From Metopolophium dirhodum (lineage: Eukaryota; Arthropoda; Insecta; Hemiptera; Aphididae): 64,000 bases of DNA. Positions within the stretch are counted from its first letter, which is position 1, and each line of letters starts with the position of its first letter. The stretch is taken from assembly GCF_019925205.1 (NCBI RefSeq), contig NC_083566.1, positions 26,722,001 through 26,786,000 of the forward strand. Reading direction: 5' to 3'. The position numbers were made by a program, and so were the translations under genes. Below the pieces are notes generated by a model. The model was not told where the DNA came from. It was given only the letters and a program-made list of their open reading frames with translations, and did no database searches. Shown here in pieces: positions 44,001 through 57,400 of the stretch.

Positions 44001-46060
44001 GGGGGCAGCACAACATAAATGGGGCGTACGCATCCCGGATGAATTTATTTACAAGGATTATAAAACCAATGTACATTTTGGACCGGTAACGGTGTACGTT
44101 TTAGACCGAAGCGACTATTTTATTACCTCTGGGCTATCCCATCCATGTCGACCCATATAAGATAAACATCTCCCAGGTACCATTTTATATCGCACAAATT
44201 AATCTGAAACTGGTCAATGGTTAAAACTTTTTTTTACTACCGTTTGGAAGACTTGCAATTGATTTTGTGACTTATTATACGTAATGTCGACGTTGTCTAC
44301 GTAAACAACTCGGATTAAGCCGTTTAGGTATAAAATCCGAGAAAAATATTCAAATGCTAAATGGATTGAAAAACCAAATTTGTAGTAAAAATAAAAATAA
44401 AATAAAATTATATATCATTATGAAAATAAGTTATGCATTCGTATCTCATAGTTATGTTTCGTATACTGTTTTAGCTGAATATGATATTACTATATATTTT
44501 ATTTGAACGACAATATTATACGACGTCGTAATAGTATTGAAAAATATTGCCTATTTTCAGAGTTACATTTTTTGAATGATTTTATCATACATAGTACTCA
44601 ATATTATTAGATTTAAGATCTTTTTTTCCCCTTACAAATGTCTGAAATATCTGCTCATGACTTAGTAGGTTTACGAGCCATCGTTGCAATAGTGAACTTG
44701 TCCTAGGGTATTCAAACACGATACTGATTGACTTAGCTCCGTGTGAAAAATAGGAAAAAAAAATAGTATATCCATGAAAAAAAAGTCTTAGACGTCTATA
44801 CAATGACGTAATAAAAATTGGTCCGGCGTGTTTGTATCCCATCCGATTGTATTCAATTTTAAAGACAAATTGAGTTTCCACAGCCATATGGAATTTATGC
44901 CATTACAATATATAAATGACATATTATTATAATAATTATTCGGGTACGTAGTAAATTTAATTTGTGCAATTTCCATTCATCGTGCATGTTTTCGATTTTA
45001 TTGTTATAGGGTTCTTGAAATCCACTAGGTAGTGTAGTTACAAATTTCAAGTTGTAACTTACAATGTGGTTCAATGTGCATTTTATTTTGAACGAACCCA
45101 TATATATGGGACATGTAATATCATACGTTATACATATTATTCTATACGTTTATAATGCGATTGTGTTAATTAAGCTTTCCCTTTTGAGAGCGTATCGTTT
45201 TCTGGTTTTGACATTAGCTGTCTTGGGTCTACCGTTAGTTTTTGCCAATGTAATTTATTTGCTTTGGGTCGCTTATTATCCTATCTCTTCAAAAACATCA
45301 CAAACATTCGTCGATGGAAATTAACAGATAGAGAATTAAAATATTATGTTTCATATTCATCGGCAACAGTTTTCTGCATTCGTTCGGTACAATGAAACAC
45401 GATTCCCATCGTTATTATGTATTAATATTTAATACAAATCATTGGCAGCAGTAATGTTTTATTAGGCATGTATAATGGTATCCAAAAATACGATCTGTAT
45501 AGTGTATATACACAGTGGTAAATTTGAAAGCTCTTTATCAAATGTATTTATTTATGTCATGTCGATATTATAGTCTCGGTGATTGAAAACTTTATCAGTT
45601 TACCAACAAAACGTTTGTGGTAGTTATAGATTTAATAAATACAAATATTAATATTTAAACAATCGAAGAATACTGTTTTTTTTAAAAAAAATTGTTTAAA
45701 CATTAATTTTGTTTTAACTTTAAGCTACCTAGCGGTATGGCTGTGTTTTTGTTACGGTTTAAATCACGATAAAAAAAAAAATTTTAAAACTTCGTTTTTG
45801 TTCCAAAACAATAATAATTATAACCGGCATACCGAATCTGAGTTTTCACCGGTTCAGCGGTGTTCTCGGCCTCACATCAACAAACACTTGAATATGCGCT
45901 CCGAGTCGAACAGGATATTATATTAATATTATGTTTGACCGCTGCAGTCAATATATAATAATATTGTGCAGCGTGCAGAACTGTATACACACACGCGTAT
46001 GTACCACTTCTCACAGTCAATCAAGACTTCTTTTATTTGTACCATCTGTACCCTGTTCGG
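41045..46060. other. AT-rich non-coding stretch
   Basis: No gene recognised. It holds a (TTA)n microsatellite at ~42,866-42,890. A hydrophobic 86-codon frame at 45,064-45,324 has no supporting motif. Confidence 0.4.
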
Positions 46061-46067
46061 ATGTAAT

Positions 46068-46440
46068 TCATGACTTCCGACTGATGATGGTTCGCGCGAA
46101 ACTCACAAAAACCGCGAGGTAGTACGGACGGGCACGTAAGACGTGGCTAAAAGACGTAGGTAAAACCAAATTGATTCGCGACGCAGAATGTTTCCAGAGT
46201 GTCCGCACTGCGCTGAAGTGGACAAGCAAGCAACAAGGCAATGGTCGGGGACCGTAACAAAACAAACGCGTTCGCGGGGGGGGGGGAATGACGGCAGCGG
46301 ATGAGATGGCGGTGCTAACACTGTCAAACGAATGTGTTGGTTGTCGCCGGCGTGACCTGCACGGCACGAGACGACAGCAAAATTACGGTCAGTAGTACGG
46401 GTAAAGTCATGTATCGCAAGTTCTTCAGTTTTCATTCAAC
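46068..46440. promoter_or_regulatory. CpG/GC-rich patch, possible promoter or first exon
   Basis: Abundant CpG, an 11-G run (46,276-46,286) and overlapping open frames on the minus strand (46,068-46,367 and 46,103-46,435), none resembling a known protein. TTCAGTT near 46,425 resembles an arthropod initiator. Orientation is uncertain. Confidence 0.3.
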
Positions 46441-46449
46441 GTGATGAAT

Positions 46450-47880
46450 CATGTTCTCGAGTAGTGTATAAGATAAAATCTTTAATAGGATTTTTAGTTT
46501 TCATAGACATGCCAAGTCACACGATGCACCCAATGAGATTTCATGCAGTATATTATTATGGTCAGAAATATTCACGCGTAGAGATAACCTCAACAGACAT
46601 ATCTACCGGATAAACATCGAAAGTATTAAGTCATACAATTTATATAATTAATCAAAGCTAATTATATTGTGATTATTTATTTGTTTTATTGATCATCGGC
46701 AACTATATAGCCATTATAATTTTGTAATGGGGGTAAGGGTTGGTTGAGGAACACGTGTGTGTGAGGCGAGAATTTGGCTACACTAAAGCAAAATAAATTT
46801 GCCGTTGTTAGTCATGATTTGACTTACATTGCTATAGTGATGTGAATTACAAATATGGTTTTGGCACCGCCGATGCGATTAATCCGACGTTATGTTTTCA
46901 CGATAATACTAAATATCAAGAAGAAACCATTCAAACTATGCACGGTTGTAAGTCTGACGAAAAACTAATTTTCACTGGAGACTTTGACGGTATACCAAAT
47001 TTTTTTTTTCACTTACGTTTTCATAATAATCATTATTAGGTACACTATGGTCGTAGATAAGGGACACAGGACAAAATTGGACTGGCCGTTACTTAATCAA
47101 CTAATCACAAAAATCGATGCCAGTAAAACCGATGTCATACTACCGTAAAAATATTACCGAGGAATCTTAGAGCCCTAAATTGAGATTGTTGGGATTGGAG
47201 GAGTTTTTAACGGGATATCGGGAAAATTGGTTACAGGAAATGACAACGTTAAACAAAAAAAAAATTAAAGATTAGTCCACAAAGTTGTATACCTCATTTA
47301 TAATAACTATTCACTCGAATTTTGATTTAAATCAAAATTCTCAAAAAAAAAAAAATATGTACTGAATACTTAAAAGTTAAAAAAGGTTAATATCATCCTT
47401 AAGTGATACAAAAAATCTCAAGTATTCGAAAATATGGTGTTTAAATGTATTTAAAAATACTAAAAAAAAGAATTTGAATATATGAATAGTTTAAGCATAA
47501 AATCAGCCTGTAGATAGCCGTAAAGGTAATAATGTAAAATAGGTAGGTACCTGATTTAATAAAAGTAGTATGTTTTGGTATGTTCTGCGTTCCTGGCAAA
47601 TCCCATTGGGGTAAGCCTATGATTCGAGCTAGAAAATACCAAATAGTACGCTACTTTTATAATAATTAAGCAACATAAATTTTATCTCGTTTAAAACTAA
47701 ATAAAATAAAGTTACCTACTCACGATGAACAATTTAAGTAAGTGCATACTAGTTACCTCCCTAAATATACGAATTCCCTCCCGTATTTTCGTCTTGATCG
47801 TAAATAAAAAGGTTAATATATACTTATGTACACTAATTGCCACACAGTGCCTCCGATGATCGGGCAGTTCGTAATATTAT
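46450..47880. other. AT-rich non-coding stretch
   Basis: Nothing recognised. Confidence 0.4.
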
Positions 47881-47889
47881 ACATCAGTT

Positions 47890-47999
47890 AATAACTATGC
47901 TTAAGATACTATGTATTAATTTATTCTAGTACACTATTACTACAACAGTACCTTCATCATAGTGTATAAACATCGTGTTTATTACTTGAAATAAGTTGT
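47890..47999 (+). repeat. Dispersed direct repeat, copy 1
   Basis: About 110 bp also found at 52,193-52,305. Shared cores are TCTAGTACACTATTACTAC, GTATAAACATCGTGTTTATT and CGAAATAAGT/TGAAATAAGT. Confidence 0.7.
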
Positions 48000-48999
48000 A
48001 AATAATATGTAGTACAGTGTACAATGTAGTGGGTACTTGTACAATATTATAGTGTTAGTTGTCATTAATATGTTAAACATTTTAAAATATTTTGTTTCCA
48101 ATGACTTTTTATCATTGCTCGCAATATTCTTTATCATATGGACTAGGTATTTGTTGAATACACATGTTTTGATTATTATTATTATTATTATTATAATACG
48201 CCTGAATCGTCTGTTGTTGCGCCGCGCCAGTCCTACTTTGACATATTATTCTTAGTAAGCGGCAACGACTTGCAAAGTGTAAGGAGTGTCACCCACAGTG
48301 CAAAAATAATAAATTGCTCCAGTAGTACGAAATAATATTATATGTAAAACCTACGTTACGGTGCAATTTGCAATGCACGTATTAAAACGAAAAAACACAA
48401 AATAATAATAATTAATAATTGCGAGCGACCGAGCAATTGAACAGGGTTATCTAATAATAATAATCACAACATGTGTTTGCAACAAATAACAAGGAACATG
48501 ATAGTATGATAATATAACAATGCGAATAAGACCTGATCAGCAATTCGGCGTAACGGTGTACATCCCACGCTGAAAAGCGACAGCGTCTTCAAAAGAGTTT
48601 GTTACAGCAGAAACGCGGGTGTCGTGTTCACATACACAAACGGCGGAATACTTAAACAGACGACGGTCCAAATGTTCAATTTGGCACTCACAAGGTAGCT
48701 AGCCGGCGACAAAACGCACAAAACTGAAACAATTATGACGCATGCAAATCACGTAACATGACAAAATGGATAAAACGAAGAATAGAATTTATTAAATTAA
48801 TACCTTGAATTTTCAAACTATAAATTGTATAATGAATCGTATAATAATCGTATAATTGTAAATGAGAACTTGTAATTTTATTAATTAATCAAAGAAACAT
48901 TGTTTCTTAATTCTTGATCTTAATCTTAATCTTAATTCTGAGCTGACGGAATTAATTTGGCTAACAGTTTTTATTTTTATTTTGTTAAATAGTTTTAAA
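48000..48999. other. Non-coding stretch
   Basis: (ATT)n microsatellite at ~48,172-48,194, then a slightly GC-richer stretch to ~48,760 with no recognised gene. CTTAAT is repeated three times near 48,920. Confidence 0.4.
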
Positions 49000-49330
49000 A
49001 AAAGCGTATATCATCTTTAATTTTCAACTCAAATTTGACATTTTCCAGTAATTTTTTTAAATAATCAGGAAAAATAAAAACACAACACTAGGTCTGTCAA
49101 AAAGTTGGAACATTTAATATAAGGTTCCTCATAAGCTGTTAATATACTATATACCGATTAAAAAATATTGATAATTCATGGTTATAAGTTCGCCTTTTAT
49201 AAGCGGTTGAAGTCCGAGTTTTTGACATATTCTTTAAAATAAGTAACATTTTCAAATAACTTTGTAGTTAAAAATGAATAAAATATGTTAAATTTGTATA
49301 ACTCGTGTCAGGAAATTTAAAACATGTTGC
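49000..49330 (+). repeat. Diverged fragment of the 1.5-kb repeat
   Basis: It shares ordered motifs with 33,300-34,020: AAAAAGTTGGAACATTTAAT, AAGG(T/C)TCC, TTTTATAAG-G-T-GAAGT and TAACTTTGTAGTTAAAAATG-ATAAAAT. Confidence 0.5.
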
Positions 49331-50035
49331 TCATAAGTCACAAGAATAAGTACTGTAATCTGTAAATGTAACGATATTTAATTAATGCTAATTTTCCCGG
49401 TGAAATACGGAAATTAAAATTTCCTAGGTATGTGGTAAAGTAAACTTGTACCCAAACAATTATGCGCATACAATTTTACTATGCAAATTGAATTGCTCAG
49501 TGATTATAATGTAATAATATAGTATGATGATATTGTACATAATAAAATATAAATCGGCCGTAATTGAAAATATCGCTTTTGCCATACTGATCGGATTGTG
49601 TATTACAATAATAGAAGCAGCTTTGATTTCTTCTGCAGACGAGATGACACGAGTCGCCATAATTTCAGTTTTGTTTTTGTAGAAGAGCCGACTGCACTAT
49701 AATTGCAGCATATTAAAAAAGGTCACGACGATAAGCGCATAGTTAATGTAAAATGTAAAATAATAATTACCACGAAATATGTACCCTACACCAAGTTCGT
49801 AAAATCGAATTTAAAACATAATTAACGTCTATTCATCGTAAAAAATTCAGTTTCCGGACATAACTTGATTAGTATACGAATACTGTGGATTGGACATTGG
49901 CCGAAGAAAGTCTGTTTTGATAAAATAAATCGCCTTGGTTAAGTTGGAAGAATCGGCCTTCGATGCTATTATTGATATTCAACCATTGACTCCAACACGG
50001 GTTCATCATAAATTACTGGCTTTCTGGAATTAAAC

Positions 50036-50105
50036 TATACAGGTGGATTCTTTTATCATGAACCAGACACCAGTCAATATCTCAGGTAATTTTTAAATCA
50101 CTTTT
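50036..50105 (+). repeat. Dispersed repeat, copy 2 (TATACAGG...GATTCTTTTATCATGAACC)
   Basis: Same as 19,081-19,158, with a small insertion (ACACCAG). Confidence 0.55.
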
Positions 50106-50319
50106 ATTTTAAACTTTAAAGTTTATACTATTTTAAATGTTTTTATAATTATGTTTATTATAATATGTTTCACCCTTCTTTATTATTTGTTTAAATATAA
50201 CAATTATTAATCCCTAAGATTTTAATAGGTAGTGAATGATAGTAAATAAATAAACAAAGATATAACGCTTATATTTTAAAAATGTTATCAATTGTAGAAA
50301 ATGATTAAATAAACAAGTA

Positions 50320-50445
50320 TTAGAATTACAACAAAATAAGAAAATCACTCCGTGAGAAATCCATTGGATATCTTATGTTGTAAAAATTTGTACTTCAAAC
50401 GCTCATAAAAATTTAATTTGACCTTCCAATAGACATTTTTTTTGA
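50320..50445 (-). repeat. Inverted fragment of the 1.5-kb repeat
   Basis: The minus strand matches 33,565-33,660: AAATTAAATTTTTATGAGCG, TTTTTACAACAT, TTCTTATTTTGTTGTAATT. Confidence 0.6.
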
Positions 50446-51770
50446 TAAAATTAAATAAAATTTAAGTAACCATAATCATAAAAAACAGTACAAAATATAA
50501 TTTTTTTTAAAATGTATTTTTGTACTGAATAAATCATGTAATTTTTAAGTACTGATTACTATTTACTATTAAAAAGGAATATACCTACGGTTATGATTAA
50601 TATAACCGTTACCATCCATCTGATGACGTATAATGTGAACATTTAATATAAAATATGACAAAGGTAATTTTTGCACTCTGTTTACACATTCGTATCATAT
50701 ATCTAAAGAAACAAAATTAATTATTTTATTTTGGTCATGAATTTTAGCTTATGGCTAACAATTATTTTTAATATTATTCAATTATTGGTTGAAGTTTGTT
50801 TTGATTCAGTTATTAAAATTTTCAGTAAGAAAAGGTTTTTAAATTTCATCGTACCTACCTTTTATTACCTACTGTTATATATGTTAACATTGTAGAACAT
50901 TAAATTATTAAATTAATTATTCATAAAGGTCACTTCTATATTTAGAGTAGGGGACTTACGTTCGCTGTACATTATTGCATTTCAGTTTGCATAGAAACAC
51001 CTTTCTTGGTATGTCGTAAGTTGCGTTTTTGGAACCTAATGAAACGTAAACACGATAAAACAATTAATTTAGTATGGTAAGGACTCCCAGGCGCCCAACA
51101 AGTTTCTAAATAGTTCCTCCACTAACTGTTTTATGTAAATTAAATCTAAAGGTTTAATATGCTAAAACGTAATTTTAGTGTATTTTTTGTACCATTATGG
51201 AAGTAATCGGAAGTTTTTTTTATTGAATCATAACATATATATTTGAAAACTACCCATATATATTATATTAATATTATCAGTATAATTAGTTCAAGACAAC
51301 GTTGCATGTGATCGGTTTCTTTATAATTGTCTTGAATATAAAATATAAATACAATTAAATAAGCATTTCTTTATTTTTAATGGAAATAAAATTAGTTTAA
51401 TTAGAAAAAAATATAATATTTTGATCTGATAACATTTAAAGCATCTTAAAGTTTCGTTGAATCTCATGCATATAAATGTGTACCAATGTCTCTTTAAAAC
51501 TGTTTACGGTTATTCTGTTTTTTTGTACCGAAAAATTGTGCGAGAGTAAACACCGAGTCCTGAAAAAAATTACTGAAATGTTATATTTTTTCTAATTTAT
51601 ATATTATTATGTTCATCAGCGTGATTCAATAGGTATGGTGAATCACAATAGTAAGAACACTTTTATTTGTCAGAGGCCATACCTAATTCATCAGTGTCAC
51701 TTGTCTCGACATTATTTTATATTTAAAATTAAAATTATTTTAATGAATTTATTTGGTAATATATATTATT
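50446..51770. other. AT-rich non-coding stretch
   Basis: Nothing recognised. Confidence 0.4.
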
Positions 51771-51780
51771 AAACTATGGT

Positions 51781-52061
51781 GGTGGCTTGGCGTGGCGCGT
51801 TGGCTGCTACCAGTCGCGGAATGCGACTGGGAGTAAGTAACGGCCACAGCTACTAGCTCTCGGATGGGTGACCACCCGGGTTCATAGTAGTTAAAAACCT
51901 TGCCACACATACATGTGTTTGCTACATACCGTAACAACTGTAAAACAATGGTAAAAACAACCTATCGTACCAACCTTACCCCTAGTCCCTACAGTTCATA
52001 ACCACTACAACAGCTAATGTCCTTAGTCGTCGGGCTCAAGTTCAATAAATAAAAAAAAAAA
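51781..52061 (+). mobile_element. 5S-rRNA-derived SINE, copy 2
   Basis: The same element as at 30,818, with 5S box C at 51,862-51,880 and an A tail. AAACTATGGT is duplicated at 51,771-51,780 and 52,062-52,071. Confidence 0.82.
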
Positions 52062-52192
52062 AAACTATGGTGGTATACTAAAGCAACGTCAGTGCACTGT
52101 ATTAATTATTGTTAGTTGATACATATTGATTTTGATTTCACGAATATTAGAATATTATTTTTTTAATAATTTCGAGACGACTGACTTTTTCT

Positions 52193-52305
52193 AATAATTA
52201 TGCTTAATATACTATATTCATTTAGTCTAGTACACTATTACTACGGTAGATGTACATTCATCATATTGTATAAACATCGTGTTTATTACTCGAAATAAGT
52301 CAGTA
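52193..52305 (+). repeat. Dispersed direct repeat, copy 2
   Basis: Partner of 47,890-47,999, about 4.3 kb away in the same orientation. Confidence 0.7.
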
Positions 52306-52558
52306 AATTAAATTCAACCCTATATTGGATGTGTTCCTGTTTATTACACAATAAAAATACATCACAGTCAAATCTCCTTAAACATGTAATTGTAGTCTGG
52401 GATTAAATTTTTTATATTCGTTGTTTAACGATTGTATTAAATTTACACTTTGTATTTATTTCGTTTTAATTTTGAAAACTTTGTTGTTTCTAGAATAATA
52501 TTATTTTATGATTGTCGACTTCCAGTATAATATATAAGTATATAATATAATACAATAT

Positions 52559-52833
52559 TTTTTTTTTATTGAACTTAAGCCCGGCGACTAAGGCCAATAG
52601 CTGTTGTAGGGGTTATGGACTGTGGTAGGGGTAAGGTTGGTACGGTAGGTTGTTTTTTTTTACGATTGTTTTTACGGTTGGTACGGTAGGTAGCAAACAC
52701 GTGTATGTGTGGCAAGGTTTTTAACTACTATGAGCCCGGGTGGTCACCCATCCGGGAGCTAGTAGCTGTGGCCGTTACTTACTCCCAGTCGCATTTCGCG
52801 ACTGGTAGCAGCCAACGCGCTACGCCAAGCCAC
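52559..52833 (-). mobile_element. 5S-rRNA-derived SINE, copy 3
   Basis: Opposite orientation to copies 1 and 2: the poly-T tail is at 52,559, box C (complement) at 52,735-52,753, and the 5' end near 52,833. ATAATACAATAT is duplicated at 52,547-52,558 and 52,834-52,845. Confidence 0.82.
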
Positions 52834-52845
52834 ATAATACAATAT

Positions 52846-53960
52846 TATATAATATATTAACATAAGAAGTTGAATATAAATATATTTTGTGTCGTCTAAA
52901 TATTTTTATTGCCATTTTGGACGTTATCAATTTATATTAATGCAATATAGCATTTATTTATCATTTAAAATATGCATAACTTACGTTTTTAATATATGCG
53001 GGTAAATATTTACGTCATTCATACTTTTATAAAGTCAATTATTTTCACATTTGTACGTAAAACTATCCTATTTAAACACGGGAAACAGAAACTTTGGAAA
53101 AATTAGAAGGATTGATTTTTTATTTTCAAATAAATATTATGGAAAAACTTTTCAGTCTACAAAGTAAAATGTTTTAGAGGTATAATAATTGGCCTACAGG
53201 AAAAAATAAAAATATTACAATATCTACGAATTATCTTTTTATTATTACTACCTACTTTATATTAAAGGGAATATAAGATCCAGTATTTCCAAGAACTTTT
53301 ATGTTATTATATACCCCAAAGGAGTTATACAATACGATTTCTTCGTATAATACATTATGTATATTAAATATGTATTTAAATTTGGAAAAACGTATCAAAT
53401 ATGATAATTTTTGTGTTTATTCTAAGAACTCTACCTACTATTAAATTATTGGTAAACAATCTTCTTTTTTTTAACTCATCACATTTACTTGGAATAAATG
53501 ATTCGCTGATCATTTATTGAGACATTGAGCGTCCGAAGTACTACATCATCATGATACTTACAAGTTAAAAGTGAGCTAAGTAAAATCAGTACGCATACAT
53601 GCAAAGTAGTAAATACATCGGAATATTATAGAAAAATAAAAATAAAAATATATAAATACTAACTATTCTGTACGTGGTGTTTATTTAGAATCAAAAATTA
53701 TGTAGTTACTTTCTTATGTGATTTTTTTTACTAATAGATAAATAAAAAACAAACACCGTTATTCGTTGATTAATCTAATTCCTCTATACATGCAGTATAA
53801 GAGCAAGATAGGAGGCTTGAACACGTAAACGTCGTTGCGACTGGAAGAAGAGAAGAAGCAGATGATGAAAAGAACACAAAGAGCAGGATATTAATGCGAA
53901 GGACTCAGAGGATGAAGCGTTGGAGGTTGAGGAAGTGTAGAGGTTGAATAATTATATTAG
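52846..53960. other. AT-rich non-coding stretch
   Basis: Nothing recognised. 53,840-53,940 is purine-rich (GAAGAAGAGAAGAAG) and leads into the GC-rich patch, so it could be part of a 5' UTR. Confidence 0.35.
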
Positions 53961-53964
53961 CGTC

Positions 53965-54470
53965 TAGAGGAAATGACCATTGCCGCCTCCACAGTAATTT
54001 CGGTCAAGATTCGGGCGGCCATCACTCGGGCTGCCTTCGGTTCCTGTCTTCCTGTCATCCTGGCCACTGCCTGTGGGGGGGGGGGGGGCGGAACGGGACG
54101 AAGGGACCGAAAAGTTTTCAGTTTTCCGCCGCCGCCGCCGGGGGCACGCGATTTTCACCGACGTCGACGCTGCCGTCACGCCGCGCGACTGCCACCGTGG
54201 ATTCAGTATACCGCCGCGTCGCATCGCGAACACGACGACGACCACCGTCACAACGGTCTGCCGGCACAACGGTTTGCACGTGTTTTACTCCTCCCCCACT
54301 CGCGTCAAAAGTCGCACACGACAATAACGAACGCCACCGCGGCAACCATTTTCCGAGACTACTATCATGGACGTATGATCGGCACGCGACCAAACCTCTA
54401 TAGACGATCGCCACCGTCGGGTGTTAAGCTGTCAGCCATGATGGGAGCACGCAAAACAGGTCAGTCTTTG
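53965..54470 (+). promoter_or_regulatory. CpG-rich island, candidate promoter / first exon
   Basis: The strongest GC/CpG enrichment outside the LTR element, with a run of 14 G (54,075-54,088) and GCC repeats. Long frames are open on both strands (for example 53,973-54,500 plus, 175 codons, low complexity, no domain). A plausible coding exon end is CCATGATGGGAGCACGCAAAACAG followed by GTCAGT, a good splice donor at ~54,460. It could be the 5' end of a gene running right, but no downstream exon is recognised. Confidence 0.35.
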
Positions 54471-54479
54471 GAGAATATT

Positions 54480-57400
54480 AATGCACGTTTCCTATGTTAA
54501 TATGCGGCAAAAATAGCGGTCTAGCCGTTTTCGATGTAAATTTTGACACAGTTCCTATTAGGATTTTAACAAGTATAATTTATAAATATTTACGGTCGTT
54601 CTGACACCCATAGACTATCCCTCAAAACGGCTACTTGAGATATTATCTTCGAATAGGAACACGCCGATTAATTCGAATATCCAACAAATTGATAAAGACA
54701 AAAGAGAATGGAGTTTTGACATTATAATTAAGCTTATTTTTTGTATGCCAAAAAAATATGAAATCAACACACCTCACCACAATTTTAGAGGGGAAAAAAT
54801 ATTGGCAAGATAATTTCTCATAAATTCATAAATAACAAGATTCAAATATTAATGATCGACGAAATGCCCACGACTCAGCCTTAAAGTGTGCATTTATATT
54901 ATACGTTGTGCAGATTTTAACTTATTATATTTTGTTCTAATGTTCACGCAAGGATTAAATTTCTTCTGAAAACTTACTCAGCTGTTTTCAAAAAATTACT
55001 TTGACCGGTGTTTTCTTATTTAGAGCTTACACGGAAGTATATTATACCCCCATCACGATTTTCCCACATTTCATCCTATCGCCGCAAGCATCCGTAAATG
55101 TTTGTGTAGACTTTCAGTCCCTTGCAGGAAAACCACATGGGTAGTATGTTTATAGTTATATACTTATACACAATAGTAACTTACGTGACAAATTTCACGA
55201 ATATTACTGATGAATTACCTAACTTTTGATTCTGTTGTTGCTAGACTATATTACAATATACATAATACATTATTTGAACGTCCAAACACTTCAAACATGC
55301 ACTTGTGTGATTTAATTTGCGTATTATTCAGTTTACAATAAAAAAAAAAATCACTGTTTTAACATTGCTAAAATTAATATAAATATAATAAATTATAAAT
55401 GCGTGGTTTCAAAGATATGGATTGCATTACACAAAATTAATTTTCAATTAAATATACATATTTTTTTTTGTTCAAAAAATTTATATCAAAGATGAATTTC
55501 ATAAAAAGAGAAGGTTTTAATATATATTTGTTGTAAACCAGGATTGCAATTTTAAATTCCGATAAAATTTTTTATGTTATTTGTGTTTGAAACTGTTCAA
55601 TTCCATAATAGTTATACACAAACTACCATAAACCAGATATTCCTTGTGTGAGAAATGAAGACACGTTAACATAATATTTGAGTATTGTCTTATTTTACCC
55701 TAAAAAGTTGTTTACAGTAGTTCTAAAATGCTTTTCCTCAAGTAAAACATACGCCGAAGATGCCAAGAATTACATATAAATTGTAGTTTGTGTTTCTTTA
55801 GGGTTACACATAACTGTTGGGTAAGTTATGTAAATAATACATTGTTTTACAATAGAAATACGTATATTTTTTCAGTAATGGATTGATATCAATACACGTT
55901 TGTTGCCAGTAGTTCTTACATAAATATAAAATGCATATTATTTTTAGAGCGAAGTTAAAAATTTAAGTTTAACTTAAAATAGTACTAAATAATTATGAGC
56001 GTACATATAAGTACCTAACGTTGAATTATAATATAATAATTATTTTATACAGCTTAATGTTTCATTCATATCTGAGAATTAATATATTTCATATGAAACT
56101 GTAAAAAATATTTTTTAAATATTTCATCAAAAATTAGTTATTTCCAAATAATATTAGCGAGCATAATATATTTTAAACGTGTCAGTTTATTCCAATAACA
56201 GCAACGAGGAAGAGTGACTTGCTCTGTTTCGCCTCATTAATAAATAAATATAAAAAAGAGATAAACCACCTCGTTTTTAGTCAATATTTTATTTAACGTT
56301 AGCCACAGTTATTTTTTACCGTAAAGCACATGCATTTTTTATGCGTCGCATATACGCGTAGTTGAGTTGCAATTACAAAAAGTTTTTCATCTTTTAAACT
56401 ATACTATATATGGGCTGTGTTAGATTAAAGACTCTTGCCACACGCGTATACAACATTTTTTCTCGTAAAGAGAATTCTTATAATAGTTCCGGCAAATTGC
56501 TCGGGCTCATAACTTCTTTATTCGATCTATTATTCTTTATCTACTATTTTATGTTCGCAGACTTCTAATGTTCACCTACACCCGCGGCAAATAATATGCG
56601 CTGCGGAATATGTATATATATTCATATTGAATTATAAATAAGTGAAAAACACACGTACGACAAAATATGAATAAGGATAGTATATAAATTACACGCATCG
56701 CAGGAGTTCAAGCTTTATATTGTAATGTATGTTATAGCATTTTGAATCGAGCAAAATAAATTACGTAAAAAAAATGCTATGCGTGTTATTGAATAGAGGT
56801 GCCGCGGCCGCGTTTTACATATAATATTTTATAAACAGTTTTCGATGTACTGCACATACACGCAAGTGCTTTTGCTGAAATAATATTAGCAATATGCTTC
56901 ACTGAACTGCATCTTAGACTGTTAATAACACTACAATAATACAAAGATGTGCGTGTAATATTATGAATAGCACTTACTCAATGAGTTTTTATATTTTATA
57001 AGTTATAACGCATTGTTTTTATATGTTTTCATAGGAAAAAGATGCACGATAACAGTTTCTAATGTATTTATAGAATTGAAATAATGTGGATATATTATTA
57101 TTGAAACATAATAATATCTACTATACCTACGACAAGTTTTGCATTTAACGGCTTAGTTATTTTAATATTATGTAGGCGATGTACATTTATGTTAATTACA
57201 ATAAAATAATATCCAAAACATTACATGTACGCAGCATATATTTCATGTTTCAACTCTCGAGTATTTTTAACTGATTAATTGATAAAGTTGTAAATGGTTA
57301 GCATCAGGTGTTTTTTGTAATGATTATTATAATTTTTAATTTAAGACCATTTTATTATAAATACCACAACACAATAACAATATAAATAAGGCTTTCAACA

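Noticed and set aside
45064..45324. Hydrophobic 86-codon frame as a small membrane protein
   Set aside because: AT-rich codons give hydrophobic residues by chance, and no homology, start context or neighbour supports it.
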